Positions 9,735 through 18,373 of a stretch of DNA of 64,000 nt are shown here, in pieces. The notes under the pieces were generated by a model that was not told where the DNA came from, searched no databases, and worked only from the letters and a program-made list of their open reading frames with translations. The translations under genes were made by a program, and so were the position numbers. Position 1 is the first letter of the stretch, and every line of letters begins with the position of its first letter. Source of the stretch: Exiguobacterium sp. RIT594 (GTDB taxonomy: Bacteria; Bacillota; Bacilli; Exiguobacteriales; Exiguobacteriaceae); contig NZ_QPKF01000001.1 in the NCBI RefSeq assembly GCF_003339585.1, positions 124,001 through 188,000 of the forward strand, given 5' to 3'.

Positions 9735-11634
9735 CATCAAGCGGTACCAGCGTCTCTACTATGGATACGCGTTGACGATCATCGTCGCGATGACGATTGC
9801 GACGAGTTACTGGAACCTCGTCGTCAGCGAATCGTTTCAGAACATCGCCAAAGTTTTAAGTCAACTCAACCAGGTCATCGAACTGACGATGCTGTTTGTA
9901 TTCATTGCCGAAGTCATCATCTTATTTTTTAGTATCTTGTTTATTTATTCGACGACGTATACGATGCTCGAGCACCGGAAAAACGATTTACGGATCATGC
10001 GGACACTCGGAAGCGGATTTTCGCATTTCCTGAAATATTTTATGATTGAAATCCTGATTGTCGGCGGGCTGGCGATCATCGGCGGTATCACGCTCGGTGT
10101 CGTCCTGACGAAACTGATGTTACTCTCGATTGAAAAAGTCATGTTCTTACCGCGACTGACGATCGAACTGTCCATTACCTCGTTTTTAGTATTGATTGCA
10201 GGGGCGCTCCTGACCCTCTTGATTGCGACTGTCCTCGCGATCTATAAATTCCGACCGGATCGTCCTGTACGGTCCCGTTCGCGCTTCCGGATCCGGTTTG
10301 GTCTTACGATGCAGGGAGTGGCCGTGCTCATTCTGTTTTACGGATATTTCATGGCATTGACACAACAAGATATCTTTCTGTTCGTCTTTCCTTTCATCAT
10401 CTTTGTCGGTTCGTTCTTTTTCTGCCGTCACGTCATCCCGATGGTACTCAAACTGTACCGTCCGCGACGGTTGTCGTTACGAAAGTTAATCGTCTCGGAA
10501 ATCGCGATTCAGTTAAAGACGAACAGTACGCTGGTCGCACTCGGGACAATCTTGACCTCCTGTGCTTTGACGGCCGTCGGTCTCGTCTTTATCTTTCAAC
10601 TGATCGGATTTGATCTGTCGTCGAACAATCAATTCGGACTGGTCTATTACGAAGAAGCTGCCGTCCCGTCCGAACGTCTGGAAAAATTGGAACGGACGAT
10701 GACAAAAACGTTTCCGGACAAATACCGGCAGGATGTCCGGCTCAAAGGAGTCAAGACCCGGTACATGATTCCGTTATCGGATTATAACGAACTGATGAAG
10801 CATCTGGGTCATGAGCAACGGACGCTGTTGACGGACAAACAGACGTTTATGATTCCGGCCCGTCCGGTTCAAGTCAAGGAAGTGACACCGACGATGCAAA
10901 AAGCAAAAGCCGGGATGAAGCAAGCCGGCTACCAGCTTGAACCGATGGCGGAACATCGTCTGCTATTCGGGTACAATGACCGGATTGAAACATTATTCGT
11001 CGTCAGTGACCGTGCTTTTACTACGATGGATCGTCCGGTATTCCATATCCGTGTCTTTGATACACCATCGTATGCCGATTACGGGACGGACCGCTGGACG
11101 CGTTGGATGTCGATTGTCCGGGAAATTCAATCCAAAGCAGAGCTCGGCAAAAACACTCCGGTTCCGTACCAGCTGATCAATGAGACGGAAGATAAACTGG
11201 ACGGGATTCGCATCATCCGGCTGGTCTCGTTTGTTGTCATTCTGTTGACGGTCTGGCTGTTTGTCATCAATGCGAGCTTCCTGCACGTCTGGATGCAGAT
11301 GACGGCAGAACGTGAACAAAAGCGGCTAAAGACATTGTCTGCGCTCGGTTTCAGTAAACGAAGCATCCGTCGTTTTCTGTTCATCAAATACGGTACGGTC
11401 TTGATGGTTCCGTACTTCATTTCGATTTTTCATGCCTGGTTGCTCTTTCAGGTCATCTTATCGAAAGAGGGACTGGAAATCGGACCGTTTCTTCCCTTAT
11501 CCTTCACCTGGATCGGAATCGTCACCGGCTGTTATTTCATCAGTATCTTGCCATTATGGGTCCGCTATCCGCGGCATCTGATGAAAAAATCGTGCGAAAG
11601 TTCGATGTATCCGATACCCGATTCAAGGGTATGA
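9700..11634 (+). CDS. bceB: Bce-type ABC transporter permease (second copy)
   Basis: A 644-residue BceB-like permease with N-terminal membrane helices, a large extracytoplasmic domain (roughly residues 300-470) and C-terminal helices. It is diverged from the permease at 5303-7219, so the two transporters are old paralogues and not a recent duplication. The GGAGGGG ribosome site abuts the ATG directly, an unusually short spacing. No better start was found, so translation may depend on coupling with the overlapping ATPase gene. Confidence 0.9.
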   Translation: MNITYLQYALRNIKRYQRLYYGYALTIIVAMTIATSYWNLVVSESFQNIAKVLSQLNQVIELTMLFVFIAEVIILFFSILFIYSTTYTMLEHRKNDLRIMRTLGSGFSHFLKYFMIEILIVGGLAIIGGITLGVVLTKLMLLSIEKVMFLPRLTIELSITSFLVLIAGALLTLLIATVLAIYKFRPDRPVRSRSRFRIRFGLTMQGVAVLILFYGYFMALTQQDIFLFVFPFIIFVGSFFFCRHVIPMVLKLYRPRRLSLRKLIVSEIAIQLKTNSTLVALGTILTSCALTAVGLVFIFQLIGFDLSSNNQFGLVYYEEAAVPSERLEKLERTMTKTFPDKYRQDVRLKGVKTRYMIPLSDYNELMKHLGHEQRTLLTDKQTFMIPARPVQVKEVTPTMQKAKAGMKQAGYQLEPMAEHRLLFGYNDRIETLFVVSDRAFTTMDRPVFHIRVFDTPSYADYGTDRWTRWMSIVREIQSKAELGKNTPVPYQLINETEDKLDGIRIIRLVSFVVILLTVWLFVINASFLHVWMQMTAEREQKRLKTLSALGFSKRSIRRFLFIKYGTVLMVPYFISIFHAWLLFQVILSKEGLEIGPFLPLSFTWIGIVTGCYFISILPLWVRYPRHLMKKSCESSMYPIPDSRV

Positions 11635-11659
11635 TAATAGCATAGCGAGGAGGGGTAAT

Positions 11660-12289
11660 ATGCTCGACCATTCACCTTACCGGGGATACGGTGACCGCAT
11701 CCGAATCTTACGGGAACGCGCCGGAATCTCAATTGATCAGTTAGCGGATAATCTCGGGGTCGCCCCCTATTTCATCCGCCGGACGGAACTCAGCGAAGTC
11801 TATCCAACGAAAGCGTATATCGAATCTTTGGCGGAGGCCCTGCATATCGACTCCAGTTACTTGGCACGACACATCTGGACCGGGGAGTCCTTGAAGTTCG
11901 TCATGCAGGAAAAAACGCCGCTCGAAGAAATGCGATTGGCGTATGAACAGACGATGGGACAAGATGAAACGATGATTGAACAACAACTGGAAGAACGGAT
12001 GCGCCTGTTCGATTTAATGTATGACGAAGACGTCAAGCGGATTGAACAGACGATGAGTGCGACGGAACAGCGGATTTTTCACGAATTGGTGGAAGCAGTC
12101 ATGGAGGCGGGGGAACTGCAACGGGAAGAGGCGACCGAGACGTTTGAACTGTTTGCGGACAAACTCCCGACGATGCTTCAACTCGATGAATACCTCAACC
12201 GTCTGACGGAAGAAACCGAGACGACAGTAACCGATTGTTATACGGAGTTCAGCCGAAAGAGCGACCGAACACGTTATCACCGCAAATGA
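11660..12289 (+). CDS. XRE-family helix-turn-helix regulator
   Basis: A 209-residue protein with an N-terminal lambda-repressor-like HTH (residues about 12-68, including RIRILRERAGISIDQLADNLGV) and a long acidic helical C-terminal region without a recognised domain. A good AGGAGGGG site precedes the ATG. It is 25 bases after the second transporter and probably belongs to that operon, so it may adjust resistance expression, but its target is unknown. Confidence 0.85.
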   Translation: MLDHSPYRGYGDRIRILRERAGISIDQLADNLGVAPYFIRRTELSEVYPTKAYIESLAEALHIDSSYLARHIWTGESLKFVMQEKTPLEEMRLAYEQTMGQDETMIEQQLEERMRLFDLMYDEDVKRIEQTMSATEQRIFHELVEAVMEAGELQREEATETFELFADKLPTMLQLDEYLNRLTEETETTVTDCYTEFSRKSDRTRYHRK

Positions 12290-12315
12290 ACGACCGGAAT
12301 TGATGTTCAGCCAAA

Positions 12316-12357
12316 CAAAAGAGGAAGACGGATCAAATGTCCGTCTTCCTCTTTTGT
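12316..12357 (+). terminator. Terminator of the Bce/XRE operon, likely bidirectional
   Basis: AAAAGAGGAAGACGGA pairs perfectly with TCCGTCTTCCTCTTTT. It also lies past the 3' end of the minus-strand gene on its right. Confidence 0.88.
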
Positions 12358-12394
12358 GTACACCAACGTTGAAGCCGGTGATATTTTTTAGCGG

Positions 12395-12826
12395 TTAACG
12401 CTGTGGCGCGGGACGTGGTGCCCGGCGTCCTTTTTGTCGTGTCCGTCCAATCAAGAAACCGATGATGGCATTTGCGATGACAAGCACCCAGCCGACATAT
12501 CCGAAGTTTAAAGTCAGACTGCCAAGCATGGCCTGCCATTTTAAAATCATCATGAAGTCTCCCCGAATCAGGAAACGAGCGACACAAACGAGTAAGACTG
12601 TTGTTCCGCCGATAAAGACACCGATCCAGCTTCCATATAAACGGGAGGACTGGACGCGTACAGCGACGAAAGACCAATAAAATAAACTGACGATGAATGT
12701 CACTCCGCCGTAAGCGAGGACCAGCTTCCATGTCTCACTTGCTTGTGGAAATTTCGTGAACATGACAAGGGACGAGACGATGGCGGCAGCTGTGAATAAA
12801 ATCGCTGCCCAAAAACGAGACCGCAT
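12395..12826 (-). CDS. Small four-helix membrane protein of unknown function
   Basis: A 143-residue hydrophobic protein with four predicted membrane helices and a basic, proline-rich tail (QKGRRAPRPAPQR). The start at 12826 is chosen because GAGGAGG lies 8 bases upstream. An earlier in-frame ATG at 12844 falls upstream of that site. It is downstream of the ABC-2 exporter genes on the same strand and may be co-transcribed. No family recognised. Confidence 0.75.
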   Translation of the reverse strand: MRSRFWAAILFTAAAIVSSLVMFTKFPQASETWKLVLAYGGVTFIVSLFYWSFVAVRVQSSRLYGSWIGVFIGGTTVLLVCVARFLIRGDFMMILKWQAMLGSLTLNFGYVGWVLVIANAIIGFLIGRTRQKGRRAPRPAPQR

Positions 12827-12892
12827 AACGTAATTCCTCCTCAAGGCTTTTTCTCACCTAACGATAGCGGAAACGGTTCGTCTTGTAAACTA

Positions 12893-14095
12893 CTACTGGC
12901 GGCCACCTAAAATACGACGCAGTTGCTTCAACGGATTTGATCCGTAAAAGAGGACACCCCCGCGATAGAATCGTGTTCCGACAAACAGGGCGAGGGCAAT
13001 GCTGATTCCCATCAGGATGAGGGATAACGCGACTTGCCAGACCGGGACTTCCGTCAGCATGACACGTAAGAACATCAACATCGGGGTAAAGAACGGCACG
13101 AATGACAGGATGACGACTGCCTGGTTCGTCGGGGCGTTCAGGCTGAAAATCGATACCGTGAAAGCAGCGACGATCAACATGATGACCGGCAAGGTGACCT
13201 GTTGGGCATCTTCAACCCGACTGACGAGCGAACCGAGGGCGGCGAGCAGCGTCGCATACAACAGATAACCGAGCAGGAAAAAGACGAACAGATACACAAT
13301 CGTCTTGACGCTCAGTGAATCAAGCGACAGCTGATCAAACAGACTGCTGCTTTGGGCACTGTAATAGCCGACTCCGACGAGTAACGACAATTGAATCAGA
13401 CTGACGGTGGCGATCGAGGTGATTTTCGCCAACATATGCTGAATCGGACTGGCGGCAGAAATCAGCAATTCCATGACACGTGATGATTTTTCATTGGCGA
13501 TTTCCGTCACGATCATGCCGCCGTATATGGCAATCGTAAAGTACATCAGGAACAGCAATACATAGACGAGAGCGGAAGCAGCGAACAATTCGTCCTCGCT
13601 TTTGCCGCCGGTCGATGTCAATTCCTGTTTGACGTCGATGGGGGCGGCAAGCGAAGCAAGCAATGCCGGATCGACGTCGGCATCAGTAATGATCGTCTGG
13701 TCACGGACCTGTTTTAAAGCGGTCGACAGTTGTGTCTGCAGCTCCTGTTCCGGACTGGCACTGATTAACGTCACCCGGTACGGATCATCGGATAATAAGG
13801 CGACAGCATCATACGTCCCTTTGTCGACGACTTGTCGTGCCTGTTTCAGGGAATAGTCTTTTTCGGTGATGTCCGTTTTGATACCGACGTCTTTTAAGAC
13901 GGGAATGATCGGAGCTTCCAGGGAGCTGACGACTGCGATTTTCGGATCATCGCCCGAAAACCAGTCGATGATCCGTTCGATGTTGCTGAATCCGACGAGG
14001 AACACAATCATCAGAACGGTCGAGATAAGAAAACTTTTCGCGCGTAATTTTTGAAACAGGCTAAACCGATACAGTGTCAGGAATTTACGGTTCAT
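12893..14095 (-). CDS. ABC-2 type permease, NatB-like
   Basis: The membrane part of an exporter. It has one N-terminal helix, a large outside domain (residues about 40-170) and about five helices at the C-terminus, as in NatB sodium exporters and related ABC-2 permeases. ATG 14095 begins MNRKFLTLYRF with GAGGAGG upstream. An earlier in-frame start lies inside the ATPase gene. It overlaps the end of the ATPase gene by 11 bases. The exported compound is not evident. Confidence 0.88.
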   Translation of the reverse strand: MNRKFLTLYRFSLFQKLRAKSFLISTVLMIVFLVGFSNIERIIDWFSGDDPKIAVVSSLEAPIIPVLKDVGIKTDITEKDYSLKQARQVVDKGTYDAVALLSDDPYRVTLISASPEQELQTQLSTALKQVRDQTIITDADVDPALLASLAAPIDVKQELTSTGGKSEDELFAASALVYVLLFLMYFTIAIYGGMIVTEIANEKSSRVMELLISAASPIQHMLAKITSIATVSLIQLSLLVGVGYYSAQSSSLFDQLSLDSLSVKTIVYLFVFFLLGYLLYATLLAALGSLVSRVEDAQQVTLPVIMLIVAAFTVSIFSLNAPTNQAVVILSFVPFFTPMLMFLRVMLTEVPVWQVALSLILMGISIALALFVGTRFYRGGVLFYGSNPLKQLRRILGGRQ

Positions 14096-14978
14096 AACGT
14101 TTTCCAACCTCCTCGATGAAGATGTCCTGCAGGGATAGTTGATCCCAAACGAATCGTTCGACATGGAATCCTTCCGTAATCAAATGACGGAGCAGGGAAT
14201 CGGCAGCTTCTTTCGATTCCACTTGTAAACTATGACCGGTTCCGTCTGATTCGACCTGGAGAATTCCCGGCAATGCATCCCAAAGCAGGGCAGGGGCATC
14301 TGTTGTCAACAAGACCCGTGTCTTGCCGTATCCGGCCTTGATTTCCGGCAGGTAACCGGCGACGACCGGTTTCCCGTGATCGAGAATGGCGACGTGTTCG
14401 CACAGTTCTTCAACATGATCCATCCGGTGGCTCGAGAAGACGATGGTCGTTCCTTCTGCCGTCAGTTTCCGGACCGCTTTTTTCAGTTGTTCGACGTTAA
14501 CGGGATCGAGTCCGCTGAATGGTTCATCTAAAATCAGCAGGTCCGGTTTATGTAGGACGGCAGAAATCAATTGGATCTTTTGTTGATTGCCTTTTGACAA
14601 TTGTTCGACACGCATTTTTTCATACTGTGGAATTTGAAAGTAGTTGAGCCATTCGAGTAAAGACTGTTTCGCATCTTTTCGTTTCATGTCACGTAGTTCG
14701 GCTAAAAAAATCAATTGTTCGTCGACCCGGATTTTCGGATACAAGCCGCGTTCCTCAGGAAGATAACCGATTTTAGATAAAGGAATCGGTTGTCCTTTCC
14801 ACGTGATCGACCCTTCCGTCGGTTGTAATAAACCGAGCAACATTCGGAACGTCGTCGTTTTTCCGGCCCCGTTTGCTCCGAGTAATCCGAAAATCTGTCC
14901 TTCCGGTACTTCGAATGATAAATCATCGACTGCTGTGAACGTACCAAATCGTTTGGTGATGGCTTTGATTTCAAGCAT
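14085..14978 (-). CDS. ABC transporter ATP-binding protein, NatA-like
   Basis: The ATPase partner of the downstream ABC-2 permease, 297 residues. Walker A is GANGAGKTT, the signature LSKGNQQK and Walker B LLILDEPFSGLDP. The LSKGNQQK form of the signature is usual in NatA-like exporters. AAGGAGG precedes the ATG at good spacing. A 13-base palindrome lies in its leader at 15001-15013. Confidence 0.92.
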   Translation of the reverse strand: MLEIKAITKRFGTFTAVDDLSFEVPEGQIFGLLGANGAGKTTTFRMLLGLLQPTEGSITWKGQPIPLSKIGYLPEERGLYPKIRVDEQLIFLAELRDMKRKDAKQSLLEWLNYFQIPQYEKMRVEQLSKGNQQKIQLISAVLHKPDLLILDEPFSGLDPVNVEQLKKAVRKLTAEGTTIVFSSHRMDHVEELCEHVAILDHGKPVVAGYLPEIKAGYGKTRVLLTTDAPALLWDALPGILQVESDGTGHSLQVESKEAADSLLRHLITEGFHVERFVWDQLSLQDIFIEEVGKRYEP

Positions 14979-15000
14979 GGAATCAGTCCTCCTTCATTCA

Positions 15001-15013
15001 GATGTACTACATC
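15001..15013. promoter_or_regulatory. Palindrome in the leader of the NatAB-like operon
   Basis: GATGTACTACATC is a perfect 6-1-6 palindrome 23 bases upstream of the ATPase start. On the minus strand a GATAAT -10-like hexamer lies a little further upstream. It is a plausible repressor site, with the repressor unknown. Confidence 0.35.
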
Positions 15014-15087
15014 ATCGAGTTCGAGTGTCTATTATCCTTACGGGAAAATGGAAAAAAGGTTCCAAAACAATCCGTTTAAGCAAAATA

Positions 15088-15117
15088 ATTTACTTTTAGT
15101 AAATAAGTTACTATTAT
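15088..15117 (+). promoter_or_regulatory. Promoter and HxlR/DUF24-type operator of the quinone-detoxification pair
   Basis: The -35 TTTACT (15089-15094), 17-base spacer and -10 TATTAT (15112-15117) form a sigma-A promoter. A perfect 7-3-7 palindrome, ATTTACTTTTAGTAAAT (15088-15104), covers the -35. It contains TTAC-N5-GTAA, the arrangement known for CatR/YodB-type redox repressors of quinone genes. Confidence 0.65.
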
Positions 15118-15157
15118 TGTGTTAAAGGAAATGAAGCTGAAGGGGGAGTGCAGGCAG

Positions 15158-16096
15158 ATGAAAACAAAAGGCATTCATCATATTACGGCAATGGTCGGTA
15201 ATCCACAGGAAAATCTTGATTTTTACGGTACGACGCTTGGTCTGCGTTTCGTCAAGAAAACGGTCAACTTTGATGATCCGGGGACCTATCATTTTTACTT
15301 TGGCAATGAATCGGGTGCACCCGGGACGATCATCACCTTTTTCCCGTTTGAAGGTATTCAGCAGGGGAAAGTCGGGGCAGGGCAGGTTGGAACGACGGCA
15401 TATTCGATTCCGACAGGGAGCTATGAATTTTGGAAAAACCGTTTGACGGAAAAAAGAGTTGTTTTTGAAGAAGCCGAACGTTTCGGCGAAAAACAACTGG
15501 TCTTTCAGGATCCGCACGGATTACAGATTGAACTCGTCGAACGCGACAAAGGTGCAAACAGCCGTTTTGAAATTGACGGCATATCGACCGATGTCGCCAT
15601 CAAAGGGTTTGCCGGAGCGGTTTTGTTGTCGCATGATCCGGCAGATACAGGACGCCTCTTGACGGAAGCATTCGGATTAACGGTTGCGAAACGCTCCGAG
15701 ACGATGGACCGTTATGAAGCGGAAGGCGAATTCGGCAATATCGTTGATATCCTGCATACGAACGTACCGGTTGGTCGTCCGGGCATCGGGACCGTCCACC
15801 ATATCGCGTGGCGGGCCGGCGATCAGGCCGAGCAAATGGACTGGATGAAACAAATCAATACGTTTGGCTTGATGACGACGGAAGTCAAAGACCGGAATTA
15901 TTTTACATCGGTCTACTTCCACGACCGTGGACGGATTCTGCATGAAATCGCCACCGATAATCCGGGATTTGCGGTCGATGAAGCATTTGAAGTATTAGGA
16001 GAAGCGTTAAAATTACCGGAACAGTTCGAGGCACACCGGGCGACGATCGAAGAACATGTCGCACCGATCACATTACCAAAGGGGAGACTTGTATGA
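15158..16096 (+). CDS. Ring-cleaving dioxygenase of the VOC (glyoxalase) superfamily, MhqE/MhqO type
   Basis: A probable Fe(II)-dependent extradiol-type dioxygenase against (methyl)hydroquinones and catechols. The 312 residues hold two VOC modules (KGIHHITAMVG at the start; GTVHHIAW around residue 218). The metal-ligand His and Glu positions (HHIT, VHHIAW, RILHEIATD) are present. ATG 15158 follows GAAGGGGGAG; an earlier in-frame start at 15119 lies within the leader. It overlaps the hydrolase gene by 4 bases, the same partnership as mhqE-mhqD of B. subtilis. The substrate is inferred from homology only. Confidence 0.88.
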   Translation: MKTKGIHHITAMVGNPQENLDFYGTTLGLRFVKKTVNFDDPGTYHFYFGNESGAPGTIITFFPFEGIQQGKVGAGQVGTTAYSIPTGSYEFWKNRLTEKRVVFEEAERFGEKQLVFQDPHGLQIELVERDKGANSRFEIDGISTDVAIKGFAGAVLLSHDPADTGRLLTEAFGLTVAKRSETMDRYEAEGEFGNIVDILHTNVPVGRPGIGTVHHIAWRAGDQAEQMDWMKQINTFGLMTTEVKDRNYFTSVYFHDRGRILHEIATDNPGFAVDEAFEVLGEALKLPEQFEAHRATIEEHVAPITLPKGRLV

Positions 16097-16692
16097 TCCA
16101 TTTATTTGAACCGGCTAAAAAACCAGGCGCACCGATTTTTCTTTTATTGCACGGAACAGGCGGGACCGAACAGGATTTAGTCGGACTCGTCCGGCTCCTC
16201 GATCCGGAGGCCGGCTATCTGTCGGTCCGGGGTGAGGTGACGGAAAACGGGATGCCCCGATTCTTCAAACGATTGGCGGAAGGGATTTTTGATGAAGCGG
16301 ACCTTGCCCTTCGGACAGCCCGCTTGATGGAGTTCGTGAAAGATATGAGCCGCACGTCGGATTTTTCGCTTCAAGATGTCATCCCGGTCGGTTATTCGAA
16401 CGGTGCCAACATCGCAGCGAATATGATGTTTGAAGAACGGTTGTTTGAACAGGCGATCTTATTGCATCCGATGGTACCGCGTCGCGGTGTGACGTTACCG
16501 GATTCGTCGCGGGTGCGGATCTTTATCGGAGCCGGAACGAACGATCCGATCTGTCCGGCTTCAGAGACGGAAGACTTGAAAGCGATTTTTGAACAGGCAG
16601 GAGCTACGGTGGATGTGACCTGGTCAAACCACGGGCATCAGCTCGTCATGCCGACGATCGAAGCTGCAGCCGGCTGGCTGGCTCAAAAATAA
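16093..16692 (+). CDS. mhqD: Alpha/beta hydrolase, MhqD-type carboxylesterase
   Basis: A 199-residue phospholipase/carboxylesterase-like hydrolase. The oxyanion region is LLHGTGGTEQD, the nucleophile Ser is in GYSNGAN, the Asp in GTNDPICP and the His in NHGHQL. It is translationally coupled to the dioxygenase gene (ATGA overlap). In Bacillus this pair is induced by quinones and electrophiles through MhqR. The promoter site seen here looks instead like an HxlR-family operator. Confidence 0.87.
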   Translation: MIHLFEPAKKPGAPIFLLLHGTGGTEQDLVGLVRLLDPEAGYLSVRGEVTENGMPRFFKRLAEGIFDEADLALRTARLMEFVKDMSRTSDFSLQDVIPVGYSNGANIAANMMFEERLFEQAILLHPMVPRRGVTLPDSSRVRIFIGAGTNDPICPASETEDLKAIFEQAGATVDVTWSNHGHQLVMPTIEAAAGWLAQK

Positions 16693-16702
16693 CGACAGCA
16701 AA

Positions 16703-16753
16703 AAAGCATGGGATGCAGGGAGCAGATGTCCTGACGTTCCATGCTTATTTTTG
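16703..16753 (+). terminator. Terminator after the detoxification operon
   Basis: AAGCATGG pairs with CCATGCTT around an inner CAGG/CCTG stem, then a T-rich run. Confidence 0.7.
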
Positions 16754-16754
16754 T

Positions 16755-17228
16755 TCAAGCAGGATGGTCACTCTTAGGACTGGAATAGACGATGAGGATA
16801 CCACGTTCGACCAGTTCGTTTGCAAGCGTCTCGATGGCTTCTGGTGACGCTTTCGTTTGGGTGATGTGTCGGTAGAGGTGACGGAGTTCACGGCGCATCG
16901 GTTTACGGATCAACCACATGCTGTCGATGATGAGGCACCAGGTCACGACGGTTTCATGACCGATGTAAAACTGGGTTTGACGATTGAGGTACCGGATCCA
17001 CCATTCATCCCGGGCCATTTTTAACAGGACACCTGTGGTTAAGAGGACAGCTAATACAAGCGGAATGCTTTCGTAGATCGGGAGACCCGCCAATTGATCG
17101 CGGAGTCCGGTTACGAAACTGAGCATCATCCATCCAATGAGACCGATGACGAACCAATAACTAAAGTTGACCATACTTCGTTGTTGTTGCTTCATCTGAA
17201 GTCGGGGTTTCAGGATTGGGGTTGACAT
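16755..17228 (-). CDS. Two-helix membrane protein of unknown function
   Basis: A 157-residue protein with two N-terminal membrane helices (about residues 24-43 and 55-75) and a cytoplasmic helical tail. ATG 17228 is used because AAGGAGGTGA lies 5-8 bases upstream; GTG 17237 is part of that site. No family recognised. Convergent with the hydrolase operon. Confidence 0.7.
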   Translation of the reverse strand: MSTPILKPRLQMKQQQRSMVNFSYWFVIGLIGWMMLSFVTGLRDQLAGLPIYESIPLVLAVLLTTGVLLKMARDEWWIRYLNRQTQFYIGHETVVTWCLIIDSMWLIRKPMRRELRHLYRHITQTKASPEAIETLANELVERGILIVYSSPKSDHPA

Positions 17229-17403
17229 CAGAATCACCTCCTTGTTAAATAATCGAATTTTCTGACAATTTATAGTTGTCCTTTTACTATAGTTACTTTT
17301 TCCCGAAACGTCCAGTCGTTAGACATAGAAAATGTGTTTCTTTCTTGACGAATTTCGTGTACGCTAAAAAAAGAAAGTGAACGGTTACATACAAGGGGGA
17401 GAA

Positions 17404-17508
17404 ATGATGGATCAAGTCGTATGGATTGCAGTCGGTATCGTCGCCATTGCTGTATTTTCAGCATCAAGCGTTGCCGCATACATGGGAGTCAAAAATCAGG
17501 AAGACTAA
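17404..17508 (+). CDS. 34-residue single-helix membrane peptide
   Basis: A short gene encoding MMDQVVWIAVGIVAIAVF followed by SASSVAAYMGVKNQED. A single membrane helix (residues about 5-23) is followed by a short charged tail. Support comes from a strong AAGGGGGAG site 4 bases before the first of two adjacent ATGs, a TTGACG -35-like element at 17345, its own terminator at 17542, and no larger ORF in the 300-base gap. The function is unknown; it may be a regulator of a membrane enzyme. Confidence 0.65.
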   Translation: MMDQVVWIAVGIVAIAVFSASSVAAYMGVKNQED

Positions 17509-17541
17509 TGACATGGTGCCTGTCACCGTGTAGATGAGTGC

Positions 17542-17583
17542 TAAAAAAGGAGATTCCGTAAAAATCGGAATCTCCTTTTTTAA
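17542..17583 (+). terminator. Bidirectional terminator
   Basis: AAAAAAGGAGATTCCG pairs with CGGAATCTCCTTTTTT. It serves the 34-residue peptide gene and the SGNH hydrolase gene from the other side. Confidence 0.88.
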
Positions 17584-17589
17584 TGACTG

Positions 17590-18330
17590 TTATTTGTTTT
17601 CCGTAATCTGAATTTTTTCGGCGAACGGTTTGAGTGCGTCGCTCCATCGAAGATAGCCGCCACCGACCAAATGAAGCCCGTCGTACGTCATCCGGTTTTG
17701 AAGATACCCTTGCTGATTGGTTAGATTCGGGCGTAAATCAACAAAGGAAACCCCGGTAGATTTTGCAAGCTGTTCAAGGTTCCGGTTCAGGGCTTCGACG
17801 TCACGATTGACACGGACTGAATCGGAATACTTGGGTGCGACGGGTAGTGTTGACTGAATGACGACATCAATGTTATTTTTCCGTAGCGTCGTTACGATCG
17901 TCGTCATGTTTTCCGTAATCGTCGGAATCGGCGTGAAGTGACGGATGTCATTGATGCCGCCCATCAGGAAGACACGTTTCGGTTTCATCTCGACAATCAG
18001 ATCAAGCCGGGTCAAAAATCCTTCCGTCGTATCGCCGGGAATCCCGAAGTTCACGATTGTCGGATCATTGAGCAAAATCCGCCAATCACCAAAATTCGTC
18101 ATGGAGTCACCGAGCATGACAGAATTCGGTGATTTTGGGTATTGATAAGTATGAAAGAGACTATTCAACCGGACGTAGTTCGGATTTTTCGTATATTGGA
18201 ATGTCGTGATGGGTTGTGTAGTGGTGGCAGGAAAGGCCTGCTCGAATAACTCGATCGGTTTGCGTCCGAGCAATAGGGCGAGGAGGACGACGTTTGCGAC
18301 GACCGAGAGAATGACTAGTGCTTTTTTCAT
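17590..18330 (-). CDS. SGNH/GDSL-type hydrolase, membrane-anchored
   Basis: An extracytoplasmic esterase or deacetylase of 246 residues. An N-terminal helix (MKKALVILSVVANVVLLALL) is a membrane anchor or signal. The SGNH blocks follow: LGDSMT (Ser nucleophile), GGINDI (Asn) and YDGLHLVGGGY (Asp and His). ATG 18330 follows AAAGGA; an earlier start at 18420 would add out-of-frame residues from the divergent gene. It is divergent from an acyltransferase 43 bases away, so the two could add and remove acyl groups on the same wall or surface polymer (inference). Confidence 0.86.
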   Translation of the reverse strand: MKKALVILSVVANVVLLALLLGRKPIELFEQAFPATTTQPITTFQYTKNPNYVRLNSLFHTYQYPKSPNSVMLGDSMTNFGDWRILLNDPTIVNFGIPGDTTEGFLTRLDLIVEMKPKRVFLMGGINDIRHFTPIPTITENMTTIVTTLRKNNIDVVIQSTLPVAPKYSDSVRVNRDVEALNRNLEQLAKSTGVSFVDLRPNLTNQQGYLQNRMTYDGLHLVGGGYLRWSDALKPFAEKIQITENK

Positions 18331-18373
18331 AAAACAATCGTTCCTTTCGAGGGAGTATAAGGGGTAGTGTAAC

